From positions 558,001 to 622,000 of the forward strand of contig NZ_NSJF01000001.1 of assembly GCF_002285285.1 (NCBI RefSeq): DNA of 64,000 bases. Reading direction: 5' to 3'. The notes under the pieces are model-generated. The model ran no database searches and was not told the origin of the DNA. It was given only the letters and a program-made list of their open reading frames with translations. This stretch comes from Vandammella animalimorsus (GTDB lineage: Bacteria; Pseudomonadota; Gammaproteobacteria; Burkholderiales; Burkholderiaceae_C). Below are positions 39,201 to 49,220 of this stretch, one piece after another (position 1 is the stretch's first letter; each line of letters starts with the position of its first letter). Both the position numbers and the translations under genes were made by a program.

Positions 39201-40336
39201 CCCATGGGCAGGGCCAGGAACACCTCATCGGTGCCATTGCCATTGCCTTGCCATTGCACCTGCATGGACTGGGCGCTGTTGGAGTATTTGTTGACTTCCC
39301 ACTCAATGCCGTTGCGCAGCAGCGATTCGCCACAGTCCGAAGGCTGGTAGGTGCGGTCGTACTCCAGCACCATGGTCTCGCCCGCGGCCAGCATCACGCC
39401 GCTCATGGGGCGCGGCACCTCGATGGGGCGCAGGTCTGTGCCTTGGCCGCCATTGAGCACGATGTTGGCAATGTTCGGGTCGTTCTCGACTGCTTCAGGG
39501 CAGACCGATTGGGTGGCTGTGCCCGGTGGTTGAGGCGTGTTGTGCTCCACGGCGCAGCTGGCGTTTTCGGTGGTGGAGCTCAGCGGGCGTTGGCTGCGTC
39601 GCCAACGGGGGAAGGCGTGGGTAATGGGGTATTCGTAATCGGCCCAGTAGTCGTTGAGCTCGCCCAGATTCAGCGGTACGTCCGAGGCATTGGTGAAACG
39701 CAGCTGGTAGCGCACAGGCTGGCCATAGCCGGCCTGAAAGGCCTTGATGCCATTCAGATCAGGGTCGGTTGATGGTTGGGCGGGCTGGCCATTGATTTGC
39801 ACAATGGTTTTTTCCACCTTCAGCGCCACGGGCTTGATACCCACAGTGCGGTTGTTTTCCACCTCCACCGGGTCGGCGGAGCCGGCCTGCTGGCTGTCTG
39901 CCGGGCCGGTGCTCACCTTTGCGCTGAAGCCGTAAGAGCCCACCACCAGTGGCACGGCCTCGAAGATGTATTCGCAGCTGGCGTTCGGGGCCAGCGAGGC
40001 AATCGTCCAGGAGACGGTGTGGCCATTGCCCGTGCTGCCTGGCACGGTAATGGGCGCAGTGGTGCAGTTGGCCGCGCCGCTGGAGATCAGCTTCAGGCCG
40101 CCCAGGTTGGGGGGCAATTCCAGCTCGACCGGGGCGTTCGTGGCCGTGCCCGGCAGCGAAGGCTCGTTCTTGATGACCACCTTGATCTGGTGGGGCTCCA
40201 GCGTCAGGCCGTTGATCGAGCCGGGATCGAGATTGATCCCCAGCAATACGGTGTCGGCTTGCGCGACACCGGCCATCGCGGCCCATGCAGCCGCTACGCC
40301 AATGGCGCGCAGCGCGTATTTGCTTCTTCTTTTCAT
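36215..40336 (-). CDS. Large DUF11-repeat surface/exported protein with C-terminal membrane tail
   Basis: This is a 1373-residue exported protein. It begins MKRRSKYALRAIGVAAAWAA, a clear signal peptide cut near AQA-DT. The C-terminal third holds at least four DUF11 repeats, opening LKLNKAVQG, LVALSKTALP, LRITKTTAST and VAVSKTASST, each with paired cysteines around W.C. Two more distant copies (LKVEKTIVQINGQ, LQATKKLVEINGQ) occur earlier. The C-terminus has a Gly/Pro-Val spacer, a hydrophobic helix (WMLALLALCMAGLA) and RRQRR, the layout of CTERM sorting tails but without a PEP or IPTL motif. The start at 40336 has GGGGG upstream. A structural or adhesive role is inferred. It has its own terminator, so it is probably monocistronic. 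Confidence 0.8.
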   Translation of the reverse strand: MKRRSKYALRAIGVAAAWAAMAGVAQADTVLLGINLDPGSINGLTLEPHQIKVVIKNEPSLPGTATNAPVELELPPNLGGLKLISSGAANCTTAPITVPGSTGNGHTVSWTIASLAPNASCEYIFEAVPLVVGSYGFSAKVSTGPADSQQAGSADPVEVENNRTVGIKPVALKVEKTIVQINGQPAQPSTDPDLNGIKAFQAGYGQPVRYQLRFTNASDVPLNLGELNDYWADYEYPITHAFPRWRRSQRPLSSTTENASCAVEHNTPQPPGTATQSVCPEAVENDPNIANIVLNGGQGTDLRPIEVPRPMSGVMLAAGETMVLEYDRTYQPSDCGESLLRNGIEWEVNKYSNSAQSMQVQWQGNGNGTDEVFLALPMGGSGACEAVELNLQATKKLVEINGQAVTGTGTQALPDPGPGADAKSTAVFEIRVTNGHTPSLENYLAQPNTPNDILFTLYDLYRTVDFGAAPSFHPNNSLQEQIKVESCTSSIPGKACDLINPAEHGFDPSNPNHGKDWGPIVSGSGSAMWDQIALELNETVTLHLAVQYRHNPGTDAPLCRKSVNTMVNALNVEVVKRPEDSGIVFDGRTEFDGSRPGSLTGTHQTPLELLADLPLCVAMSTNKSVTVTNHHDVQFTLDFTNATSANTGLISPVGSAVNPLKQVVLSDPLPASFKADANGVSCEVVQGTGGNAVLPNPPISAANIDANNVFKATIPEIEDKAQIRCTIKGKDLTAGQHKNEARADVDPHNGAGAAGPTYRDPFGRNVGSATYLISGPQLKLNKAVQGPLQPGGEITWTIVASNISASPTNGTIKDTVPAMFESFTWTCASTGTAGGSCATANGAGAGGETISVSAVIPAATSSTAVGEITLTVKGKLPAGQLPTQVNNSATLELPPGAGCIDPATNQAATPPCKADASIGATLVALSKTALPAGTTSYTPGSEVKFAVEVRNLSTTSQATVRLQDALPAGTTVMSWECMDQASNACGNGAGALDLPALVLAPDARQTYTVTVQVPAGFTGNLENIARLTPPADGFCQVAGGIQPAGQACEAPVSLTPAALPPPPPASVLRITKTTASTQLQPGGTAQFTVQVQNTGTTAVNAVQFNDALPAGIASQAWTCAAAPAGSCSSAAGNGAIDLTLDLPAGATATIAITATAEAANLPAQIVNTARITPPAGATCDPATTCEASAQVPTSTGPGPIPSNGVVAVSKTASSTSVAAGGKITFDIVVSASGGRDSHGVRIQDPLAAGIASQTWRCTAATGGASCPTPDQGSGALNAVLTQLPSGGQVRFQIEATTDAALPVGSQVINVATLSDLPSNVDCDPATGCSARNAAVPVIAAPSPTGTVPVPVGAPWMLALLALCMAGLARRQRR

Positions 40337-40518
40337 GTGCAAGTTCCCCCTGAAATATTGAAGCTGTTGTAAAAGGTTGCGAACGTGCAATATATCGGGC
40401 TTACCCTTGGCTTGGAAGCTGGGGGCTGCATTGTTTGCAAAAGCACACAGTTGCAACATGCGTGACGGTACTTGCCCTGCATGGATGGTGCTTTGCCGCG
40501 CAAGGTGCGCGCAGGCGC

Positions 40519-41028
40519 TCAAATGGGGTGGTAGCCCTGCATCTGCGGGGGCAGGGCGCTGCCGCCTGGTTGTGGTTGCAGGTGGATGTGCCAGCCGTCC
40601 ACCTGGGCCAGCAGCAGGCAGTCGTCCACACTCAACAGGTTGTCCTTGTGGTGCTGCGCGTGCCCGGTCAGCAGCGTGGCCTTGGCTTTGGCCTTGGCAG
40701 TCTCGGCATCGGGGGCGACGAACAGGCCGAAAGCATGGGCCTCGGCCAGTTGCTCGGGCAGGTAGCCGCCCATATTGACGAAGTACAGGCGCGGCTGCGC
40801 GGCGGCGGGCTCGCGCGCCAGCGTGATGGCGTGGCCATCGGCCCAGTTCAGGCGCTGGTAACCGTCGATGTGGACTTTGTCCGGGTCGCCAAACCAGGCG
40901 GCCTTGAGGGCGGGGATGGCGTCCTGCATACGTTGGCAGGCGACGAATTGCACATCATGTACCTCGATATTGGAGCGCCCGGCGCTGCCGCCGAGGTAGA
41001 ACATGAAAAGCTGCGGGGTGGTGTCCAT
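40519..41028 (-). CDS. DUF1543-family protein
   Basis: This 169-residue protein opens TPQLFMFYLGGSAGRSNIEV, typical of DUF1543, followed by HDVQFVA, KVHIDGYQRLNWADGH and RLYFVNMGGYLP. The second half (ADGHAI to QHHKDNLLSVDDCL) resembles a repeat of the first. Function unknown. The 182 bases between it and the DUF11 gene probably carry the DUF11 promoter; TATATT on the minus strand near 40391-40396 is the best -10 seen. Confidence 0.8.
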   Translation of the reverse strand: MDTTPQLFMFYLGGSAGRSNIEVHDVQFVACQRMQDAIPALKAAWFGDPDKVHIDGYQRLNWADGHAITLAREPAAAQPRLYFVNMGGYLPEQLAEAHAFGLFVAPDAETAKAKAKATLLTGHAQHHKDNLLSVDDCLLLAQVDGWHIHLQPQPGGSALPPQMQGYHPI

Positions 41029-41127
41029 GGGGCTTGGGTATATGGGATGGGAAGCGGCGGCATTGTATGGAGCGGCGCTGCTTGCCAGGGCGGGCATGGG
41101 CAGTGCCTGCAGGATAATCCGCCCCCG

Positions 41128-44100
41128 ATGAATTCCGACTCCGCCACCGACTCCGCATCTGGCCCGTCCCGGCCCGCTCGCCCTCGCTCCGGCCTTGCCG
41201 CCACGCCGCCCTCGGCACCGAACACGCCCGCTGCGCCAGCGGCTCCGCTGCACATCAGCTTCCCAGATAGCCTGCCTGTGTCCGCACGGCGGCAGGAGAT
41301 CGAGCGCGCCCTGCGCGCGCATCAGGTGGTCATCGTCTGTGGCGAGACCGGCTCGGGCAAGACCACGCAACTGCCCAAGATCGCCCTGGCGCTGGGCCGG
41401 GGGCTGGGGCGCGGCCAGCGCGGCAAGGATGGGCGGCGCGGGCAGTGGATTGGCCACACCCAGCCGCGGCGCATTGCCGCCTCCAGCGTGGCCAAGCGCA
41501 TTGCCGAGGAGCTGCAAACGCCGCTGGGCGAGGTGGTGGGCTACAAGGTGCGCTTCAATGACCGGCTGGGGCCGAACGCGCGCGTGAAGCTGATGACCGA
41601 CGGCATCTTGCTGGCCGAGACGCAGACCGACCCACTGCTCAAGGCCTACGACACGCTCATCATCGACGAGGCGCACGAGCGCAGCCTGAACATCGATTTT
41701 TTGCTGGGCTACCTCAAGCAAATCCTGCCGCGGCGGCCCGATCTCAAGCTCATCATTACCTCCGCCACCATCGATGCGGAGCGCTTTGCCCAGCATTTCG
41801 CCTCGGCCAAGGGGCCTGCGCCGGTGTTGTACGTCTCGGGCCGCACCTATCCGGTGGAAATCCGCTGGCGGCCGTTCGAGGAAAGCCGCGAGACGGACTT
41901 GAACACCGCCATCGCCGATGCCGTCGATGAGCTGTGGCAAGGCCGCCCGGGCGGGGACATTCTGGTGTTCCTGCCCGGCGAGCGCGAGATCCGCGAGGCC
42001 GCCGACCACGTGCACAAGCACCTCTCGCACGACCCGGTGCGCCGCCACTGCACCGTGCTGCCGCTATTTGCGCGCCTCTCGCAAGCCGAGCAAGACCGCG
42101 TGTTCGAGACCGGCGGGCCGCCGCGCGTGGTGCTGGCCACCAACGTGGCCGAAACCTCGCTGACCGTGCCCGGCGTGCGCTATGTGATCGATGCGGGCAC
42201 GGCGCGCGTCAAGCGCTACAGCTACCGCAGCAAGGTGGAGCAACTGCTGGTCGAGCCCATCAGCCAGGCTGCGGCCAACCAGCGCAGCGGGCGCTCGGGT
42301 CGCGTGGCCGATGGCGTGGCCATCCGCCTGTACGAGGAGGCGGACTTTGCCGCCCGAGCGCGCTTTACCGATCCGGAAATCCTGCGCTCCTCGCTGGCTG
42401 GGGTGATTTTGCGCATGAAGTCGCTGGGCCTGGGCGCGGTGGAGGAGTTCCCGTTTCTGGAAGCGCCCTCGCAGCGCGCCATCACCGATGGCTACCAGCT
42501 CTTGCAGGAGCTGGGCGCGGTGGACGAGCAGCGCGAGCTGACCGAGATGGGCCGCCAGATGGCGCGCCTGCCGCTGGACCCGCGCGTGGCGCGCATGCTG
42601 ATCGAGGCGCGCGCGCGCGGCGCTTTGCAGGAGGTGCTGGTGGTGGCCGCCGCCCTGTCGGTGCAGGACGTGCGCGACCGCCCGCTGGATAAACAGGCCC
42701 AGGCCGACCAGGCCCACGCGCGCTTTGACGACGAGAAAAGCGAGTTCACCAGCTACCTCAAGCTCTGGCAGTGGATTCACGACGCGCGCGGCGGCAAGGC
42801 CGCCAACCTGCCCTCGGCGCGTCAGCAGGCCCAGGCCGCTGCGCAGGCGCAAGGCCGTGGCAAGGCCGGGCGAGGCCACGCGGCCCTGCCGGTGGCGCAG
42901 CGCGCCGTGGCCGCGCCCGCCTCACCCGCAGCGGCCACCACGCCCGCAGCGCCGGGGCCAGGGCCAGAGAGCGCAGCGCCAGCCCAGGCCACGCACCGCC
43001 TCTCCAACCGCCAATACGAAAACCTGCTGCGCAGCCACTACATCAACGTGCGGCGCGTGCGCGAGTGGCGCGACATCCACCAGCAACTGGCCGCCGCCGT
43101 GGCCGAACAGGGCTGGAAGCTGCACGAGCAAAACGGCCCAGCCAGCTACGAGGCGCTGCACCTCTCGCTGCTGGCCGGGCTGCTGGGCAACGTCGGCTTC
43201 AAGCCCGATGAGGCCGAGCATTACCTGGGCGCGCGCGGCATCAAGTTTTACCGCCACCCCGGCGCGCGGCTGCGCAAAAAGCCCGGCCGCTGGGTGGTGG
43301 CCGCCGAGCTGGTGGAAACCACGCGCCTGTATGGCCGCGGCATGGCCAACATCGAGCCGCAATGGCTGGAGGAAGTGGGCGCGCACCTGCTGAAAAAACA
43401 ACTGCTGGAGCCGCACTGGGAGCAAAAAGCGGGCGAGGCCGTGGCGCTGGAGCGCGCCACGCTCTACGGCCTGGTCGTCTACAGCGGGCGGCGCGTGCCC
43501 TTTGCCCGCATCGACCCGGCCGCCGCGCGCGAGATCATGATCCGCCAGGCGCTGGTGCAGGGCGACTACGCCAGCGAGTGGGAGCGCAAATTCCCCTTCC
43601 TGGCCACCAACCGCAAGCGCATCGCCAAGGTCGAGGAGCTGGAGCACAAATCGCGCCGCCAGGATGTGCTGGTCGATGAGGAGCTGATTTATGCCTTCTA
43701 CGACCGCCTCATCCCCGAGGCCGTGTGCAACGGCCGCCAGCTTGAGCAGTGGTACCGCCAGGAGCGCCGCCAGCAGCCGCAACTGCTGGAGCTGCAAAAA
43801 GACGAGCTGATGCGCCACGAGGCCGCAGGCATCACCACCGCCGCCTTCCCGCCCACCATCAAGCTGGCGGGCATGGATTTGAACGCCAGCTACCTGCACG
43901 AGCCGGGCAACCCGCGCGATGGCGTCACCGTCACCATCCCCCTGTACGCCCTCAACCAGGTGCAGGAAGCGCGCGCCGACTGGCTGGTGCCCGGCATGCT
44001 CAAAGCCAAAGTGCAGGCCCTGCTCAAAAGCCTGCCGCAGCGCCCGCGCTCGCGCCTGCTGCCGCTGGCCGAAACGGCAGAAGCCATCGCCAAGGCCTGG

Positions 44101-45393
44101 CTGGAGGAGGGCAGCTTCGCCCAGGGCGATTTGCACGAGCGCCTGCGCCAATGGGTGCGCGCCAAGACCGGGCTGGAGATCAAGCCCACGGACTTCAAGG
44201 CCGACATGCTCAGTGCGCACCTGTTCATGAACTTCCGCGTCGTGGACGAGCACGGCCGCCAGCTCGGTCAGGGCCGCAACCTCGCCGCCCTCAAGGCCGA
44301 GCTGGGCCAGCAAGCGCGCGGGGCGTTTCAGGCCCTGGCCGGGCTGAAACTGGCGCAAAGCGATGAGGGCGGCAAGAGCAGTGGCGAAAAAACGGCCGAA
44401 ACAACGGCCGAAAAAACGGACAAAGACGCGGGCAAAAACGCTCGCCCAGCCGCCGCTGCAACGCCCACCGCCGCCAGCGGGGCAGGGCAGGGCAAGGGGC
44501 AAACGCCCGCCGCCCAGAGCGAGTCCAACGCCCTGGGCGAACCCGAGCAACGCCACACCAGTTGGGACTTTGGCGAGCTGCCCGAAATCATGGAATGGGG
44601 CAAAGGCAGCCGCAAACTCATCGGCTTTCCGGCCCTGGTCGATCAGGGCGATGCCGTCACCATCGAAGTCTTTGACGAGCCTGAAGCGGCCGCCCAAGTC
44701 CACCGCCAGGGCCTGGCGCGCCTGTTCGCGCTGCACATCAAGGACGCGCTCAAATACCTGGAAAAAAACATCCCCGAGCTGCAAAAAATGGCCGTGGCCT
44801 ACATGCCGCTGGGCACGCTGGAGGAGCTGCGCGCGCAAATCATCGCCGTCGCTATCGACCTGGCCTTCCTGCAAGAGCCGTTGCCCATCAACGCCGAGCA
44901 ATTCGAGCAGCGCCTCAAGGATGGCCGCCCGCGCCTGTCGCTGCTGGCGCAGGAAGTGGCGCGCCTGGCTGGGCAAATCCTGGCCGAATACGCGCAGATC
45001 GTGCGCAAGCTCAAGGACATGAAAGGCGCTGAGCAGGCCGTGGCCGACGTGCGCCAGCAGCTCGAGCGCCTGATGGGCAAGCGCTTCGTGCAGGCCACGC
45101 CGCAGGCCCAGCTCAAGCACTATCCGCGTTACCTCAAGGCCATGCTGATGCGGCTGGACAAATACCGCGAAGACCCCGCGCGCGACCAGGCCCGCCAAGC
45201 CGAAATCGCCCCGCTGGAGGCGCGCTACTGGAAGCTGCTGGCCCAGCGAAAGGGCCAGCAAGACGCCGCCTTGCAGGACTACCGCTGGCTACTGGAAGAA
45301 CTGCGCGTGAGCTTCTTCGCCCAGCAACTGCGCACCCCGCAGCCGGTGTCCGTCAAGCGGCTGGAGAAGGTCTGGGCGCAGGTGGTGGCTTGA
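41128..45393 (+). CDS. hrpA: ATP-dependent RNA helicase HrpA
   Basis: This is a 1421-residue DEAH-box helicase. Motif I is GETGSGKTTQ (about 72-81), motif II DEAHERS (about 181), motif III SATID and motif VI QRSGRSGRVA. The HA2/OB-fold part and the long C-terminal DUF3418 region follow (TSWDFGELPEIMEWG...). HrpA rescues stalled or colliding ribosomes in E. coli. It is longer than E. coli HrpA (about 1300) because of two low-complexity insertions, about 565-625 (Ala/Pro/Gln) and 1081-1144 (Lys/Thr/Ala). The ATG at 41128 is chosen since upstream open frame is antisense to DUF1543. Confidence 0.95.
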   Translation: MNSDSATDSASGPSRPARPRSGLAATPPSAPNTPAAPAAPLHISFPDSLPVSARRQEIERALRAHQVVIVCGETGSGKTTQLPKIALALGRGLGRGQRGKDGRRGQWIGHTQPRRIAASSVAKRIAEELQTPLGEVVGYKVRFNDRLGPNARVKLMTDGILLAETQTDPLLKAYDTLIIDEAHERSLNIDFLLGYLKQILPRRPDLKLIITSATIDAERFAQHFASAKGPAPVLYVSGRTYPVEIRWRPFEESRETDLNTAIADAVDELWQGRPGGDILVFLPGEREIREAADHVHKHLSHDPVRRHCTVLPLFARLSQAEQDRVFETGGPPRVVLATNVAETSLTVPGVRYVIDAGTARVKRYSYRSKVEQLLVEPISQAAANQRSGRSGRVADGVAIRLYEEADFAARARFTDPEILRSSLAGVILRMKSLGLGAVEEFPFLEAPSQRAITDGYQLLQELGAVDEQRELTEMGRQMARLPLDPRVARMLIEARARGALQEVLVVAAALSVQDVRDRPLDKQAQADQAHARFDDEKSEFTSYLKLWQWIHDARGGKAANLPSARQQAQAAAQAQGRGKAGRGHAALPVAQRAVAAPASPAAATTPAAPGPGPESAAPAQATHRLSNRQYENLLRSHYINVRRVREWRDIHQQLAAAVAEQGWKLHEQNGPASYEALHLSLLAGLLGNVGFKPDEAEHYLGARGIKFYRHPGARLRKKPGRWVVAAELVETTRLYGRGMANIEPQWLEEVGAHLLKKQLLEPHWEQKAGEAVALERATLYGLVVYSGRRVPFARIDPAAAREIMIRQALVQGDYASEWERKFPFLATNRKRIAKVEELEHKSRRQDVLVDEELIYAFYDRLIPEAVCNGRQLEQWYRQERRQQPQLLELQKDELMRHEAAGITTAAFPPTIKLAGMDLNASYLHEPGNPRDGVTVTIPLYALNQVQEARADWLVPGMLKAKVQALLKSLPQRPRSRLLPLAETAEAIAKAWLEEGSFAQGDLHERLRQWVRAKTGLEIKPTDFKADMLSAHLFMNFRVVDEHGRQLGQGRNLAALKAELGQQARGAFQALAGLKLAQSDEGGKSSGEKTAETTAEKTDKDAGKNARPAAAATPTAASGAGQGKGQTPAAQSESNALGEPEQRHTSWDFGELPEIMEWGKGSRKLIGFPALVDQGDAVTIEVFDEPEAAAQVHRQGLARLFALHIKDALKYLEKNIPELQKMAVAYMPLGTLEELRAQIIAVAIDLAFLQEPLPINAEQFEQRLKDGRPRLSLLAQEVARLAGQILAEYAQIVRKLKDMKGAEQAVADVRQQLERLMGKRFVQATPQAQLKHYPRYLKAMLMRLDKYREDPARDQARQAEIAPLEARYWKLLAQRKGQQDAALQDYRWLLEELRVSFFAQQLRTPQPVSVKRLEKVWAQVVA

Positions 45394-45560
45394 GCGCCTG
45401 CTCAAAGTTGCTGCACGGGCGGGCAAGGGCGCGGATTGGGGCGGTCTGTGGGGCGGTTTGTTCGTGAGTCCATGCCAGCCCCCTGCACGAGATGGCATGG
45501 GATAGTTGCTGCCTGCGCCGGCTTTGAGTGCCGAGGCCGGGATGTGCGCCCGGCGGCGCA

Positions 45561-45594
45561 GTCACTTTCTTTTTTGTCGAAAAAAGAAAGTGAC
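45561..45594. repeat. Perfect 15-bp hairpin, AT-rich
   Basis: GTCACTTTCTTTTTT (45561-45575) and its exact complement AAAAAAGAAAGTGAC (45580-45594) flank the loop GTCG. It lies inside the composite element. The T-rich arm could act as a transcription stop in either direction, including for hrpA. Confidence 0.9.
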
Positions 45595-45607
45595 CAAAGA
45601 AAAACGA

Positions 45608-45658
45608 CCTTGCTGCCTGCGACCCCGGCGCTGCGCGCCGGGGTCGCAGGCAGCAAGG
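45608..45658. repeat. Perfect 24-bp GC-rich hairpin
   Basis: The 24-base arms 45608-45631 and 45635-45658 are exact inverted copies (CCTTGCTGCCTGCGACCCCG...) around the three-base centre TGC. Such a long perfect hairpin without mismatches suggests recent origin or active maintenance. Confidence 0.93.
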
Positions 45659-45819
45659 GGCGCTGCCCGGGCCATCGCTGCGCTCGGCCTTAGGTCGTCG
45701 TCGCCCAAGCACCTGCTCTCAGCATTGCCGAGAAGTAGCGATTGCGCCAGGCGCACATCCCGGCCTCGGCCCTCAAAGCCAGTGCAGGCGGCAGCCACCA
45801 AGTGCGATCTCTGCATGGG

Positions 45820-45843
45820 GTGTGCGGCAAGCTTTCCGCACAC
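45820..45843. repeat. 24-base near-perfect palindrome
   Basis: GTGTGCGG (45820-45827) and CCGCACAC (45836-45843) pair perfectly. The eight central bases contain AAGCTT, so the whole is a palindrome with one mismatched pair. It lies 150 bases before the ABC transporter operon and could be an operator or part of the repeat element. Confidence 0.6.
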
Positions 45844-45994
45844 TGCGGCACGCAATGGCACGAAAGAGCACGAGAGGGCGCAAAGGGGCAGGCTCTGCGC
45901 CATGGCCTGTCCGCCCCATCAGTGCTTGCCGGCGGCCAGCGGTTTTTCGCGCACAATGGCGCAGCCGCGGTCACAGCGGTGGAGAGACACAGCC

Positions 45995-46816
<822 letters not shown>

Positions 46817-46853
46817 TGCGGCGCATGGGCGGCCAGGCCGGGAGGGGCCCGCG

Positions 46854-49214
46854 ATGAAGGCGCTGCACCAAAAGGCCCTGCGCGATCTGTGGCGCATGCG
46901 CGGCCAGGCGCTGGCCATTGCGCTGGTGATCGCCTCGGGCATTGCCATGCTGGTGATGTCGCAGGCCACGCTGGAATCGCTGCGCAGCACGCGCGCGCAG
47001 ATCTACCAGGAAAGCCGCTTTCCCGACATCTGGGTGCAGCTCAAGCGCGCGCCGCAAAGCCTGGCGCGCCAGCTGGCAGAAATCCCCGGCGTGGCCGAGG
47101 TGGAAACCCGCCTGGCCGCTGGCGCCAAGCTGGAGGTGCCCGGCTTTGGCGAGCCGGCCCAGGCGCTGGCGCAATCGCTGCCCGATGATGGCCGCCAGCC
47201 GCGCCAGAACCGCCTGTACCTGCGCGCCGGGCGCCTGCCCAGCGCGGCCGATGAGGTGTTGGTGGGCGAAGCCTTTGCCAAGGCGCACCGGCTGGGCCCT
47301 GGCGATGCGCTGCGAGTGACGCTGCAGGGCCGCGCGCAGCGCATGCGCATCAGCGGCATTGCCATGTCCGCCGAGCACATCTACCAGGTCAAGCCCGGGG
47401 CCATGTTCCCCGACGAGGCGCGCTACACCGTGCTGTGGATGCCCGAGCGCAGCCTGGCGGCGGCGCTGGACATGAAGGGCGCCTTCAACCAGGCCACCAT
47501 CGCCCTGGCCCCCGGCGGCAACGAGCAGGCCGTCATCGGCGCGCTCAACCGGCAGCTGGCGCGCCACGGCAGCAGCGTGGCCACCGGCCGCATGGAGCAG
47601 CTCTCGCACCGCATCCTGCATGAGGAGTTCCGCCAGCTGGCGACCATGACCTGGATGTTCCCGGCCATCTTCATGGGCGTGGCCGCCTTCTTGCTGAACA
47701 TGGTGTTCAAGCGCCTGATCAGCCTGCAGCGCGACCAGGTGGCCATCCTCAAGGCCTTTGGCTACAGCACGGCGCAGGTGGCGCTGCACTATGGGCTGAT
47801 CGTTGGCCTGATCTGCGCGCTGGGCACGCTCATCGGCGTGGCCGCCGGCATCTGGCTGGGCCAGGGCATGGCCGGGCTCTACCAGATCAACTTCCACTTT
47901 CCCTACCTGCGCTTCAGCCTGAACCCGCACGTGGTGGCCATCGGCGCGGGCATCAGCCTGCTGGCGGCGCTGGTGGGCAGCGGTCATGCGGTGTATGCGG
48001 CCGCGCGCGAGCCCGTGGCCCAGGCCATGCGCCCGCCCGCGCCCGAGCGCTTTGGCCGCACCGTGCTCGAGCGCCTGGGCCTGGCGCGCTTTCTCTCCCA
48101 GCCCACGCGCATGATCTGGCGCCAGCTCGAACGCCGCCCCGGCAAGGCGCTGCTGAGCCTGCTGGGCCTGGCCGCGGCCGGCGGCATCGTCGTGGTGGGT
48201 AACTTCCAAAGCGCCTCGGTGCGCTACATGCTGGACGTGGAGTACCGCCTGGCACGCCGGCACGATGTCTCGGTGGCCTTCGTCGAGGCCATGCCGCGCA
48301 GCGCGCTGCACGAGCTGGCGGCGCTGCCGGGCGTTGAGCAGGTCGAAGGCCAGCGCAGCGTGCCCGTGCGCCTGCACCTGGATGGGCGGCAAAAGCTGCT
48401 GATGCTCGAAGGCCTGGCCGGCGATGCGCGGCTTCGCCAGCTGCTCAGCCCCGCGCTGCAGCCGGTGGCGCCGCAGCCCGGCGGCATCATCCTGGGCGAT
48501 TACTTTGCCCAGTGGTTTGGCCTGCGCGTGGGCGATCGCATCTGGGTCGAAGTGCTCGAAGGCCGCGGCAAGATGCTGCAACTGCCCGTGGTGCAAACCA
48601 TCTACGACCTCAACGGCAGCTCGGCCTACATGGAGCTGGGCACGCTCAACCGCAGCCTGGGCGAAGGCCCGCTGGTGAGCAGCGCCGTGCTCACCGTGCT
48701 GCCCGGCCATGAGCTGGGCGTGCTGCGCGCGCTCGATGCGCGCCCCAAGGTCGTGGGCACCGATCAGCGCCACACCGCCATCGAAGCCTTTCTCGACATG
48801 ATGGCCCGCGTCAGCGGCACCTTCTCCACCATCGCCATCGTCATGGGCATGATCGTCAACGTCGGCGTGGTCTACAACGCCATGCGCATGGCCCTGTCCG
48901 AGCGCGGCCGCGAGCTGGCCAGCCTGCGCGTGCTGGGCCTGAGCCAGGGCGAGGTGGCCTACATCCTGCTGGGCGAAATGGCCGTGCTGGTGCTGCTCTC
49001 GCTGCCGCTGGGCATGGCCGTGGGCTACGGGCTGATCGCCGCCATGATCGCCGGGCTGCAAAACGACCTCTACCGCATCCCGCTGGTCGTCGAGCCCAGC
49101 ACCTATGCCATCGCGGCGCTGACCACCCTAGCCAGCGCCGCGCTCTCCGCCCTGGTCATCGTCTGGCGCCTGCGCCGCCTCGACCTCATCGAAGTCCTGA
49201 AAACCCGGGAGTGA
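46854..49214 (+). CDS. ABC transporter permease with two FtsX domains
   Basis: This is a 786-residue permease. The first membrane helix lies near residue 12 ([17 protein letters not shown]). A large extracytoplasmic domain and an FtsX/MacB core (about 260-385) follow, then a second copy of the same layout ending with an FtsX core (about 650-786: [20 protein letters not shown]). This double architecture is seen in LolC/E-like and antimicrobial-peptide exporters. Substrate unknown; a lipid, peptide or lipoprotein is plausible. Confidence 0.88.
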   Translation: MKALHQKALRDLWRMRGQALAIALVIASGIAMLVMSQATLESLRSTRAQIYQESRFPDIWVQLKRAPQSLARQLAEIPGVAEVETRLAAGAKLEVPGFGEPAQALAQSLPDDGRQPRQNRLYLRAGRLPSAADEVLVGEAFAKAHRLGPGDALRVTLQGRAQRMRISGIAMSAEHIYQVKPGAMFPDEARYTVLWMPERSLAAALDMKGAFNQATIALAPGGNEQAVIGALNRQLARHGSSVATGRMEQLSHRILHEEFRQLATMTWMFPAIFMGVAAFLLNMVFKRLISLQRDQVAILKAFGYSTAQVALHYGLIVGLICALGTLIGVAAGIWLGQGMAGLYQINFHFPYLRFSLNPHVVAIGAGISLLAALVGSGHAVYAAAREPVAQAMRPPAPERFGRTVLERLGLARFLSQPTRMIWRQLERRPGKALLSLLGLAAAGGIVVVGNFQSASVRYMLDVEYRLARRHDVSVAFVEAMPRSALHELAALPGVEQVEGQRSVPVRLHLDGRQKLLMLEGLAGDARLRQLLSPALQPVAPQPGGIILGDYFAQWFGLRVGDRIWVEVLEGRGKMLQLPVVQTIYDLNGSSAYMELGTLNRSLGEGPLVSSAVLTVLPGHELGVLRALDARPKVVGTDQRHTAIEAFLDMMARVSGTFSTIAIVMGMIVNVGVVYNAMRMALSERGRELASLRVLGLSQGEVAYILLGEMAVLVLLSLPLGMAVGYGLIAAMIAGLQNDLYRIPLVVEPSTYAIAALTTLASAALSALVIVWRLRRLDLIEVLKTRE

Positions 49215-49220
49215 CCCCCC

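Larger units (their letters stand above)
45520..45780. repeat. Composite intergenic inverted-repeat element
   Basis: The 601-base gap 45394-45994 has no gene. It holds a nested palindromic structure. Outer arms of 31 bases (45520-45550 and 45750-45780) are inverted copies with a single mismatch and begin GGCTTTGAG. Similarity extends weakly outward. Inside are a perfect 15-bp hairpin and a perfect 24-bp hairpin, listed separately. No coding potential or transposase is present. The layout resembles a MITE or compound REP-like element; related GTCACTTTCTTTT hairpins are, from memory, common between genes in Burkholderiales. Confidence 0.8.

Noticed and set aside
42922-45261. 779-codon minus-strand open frame antisense to hrpA
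   Set aside because: HrpA motifs on the plus strand are decisive; the antisense product has no recognisable feature.
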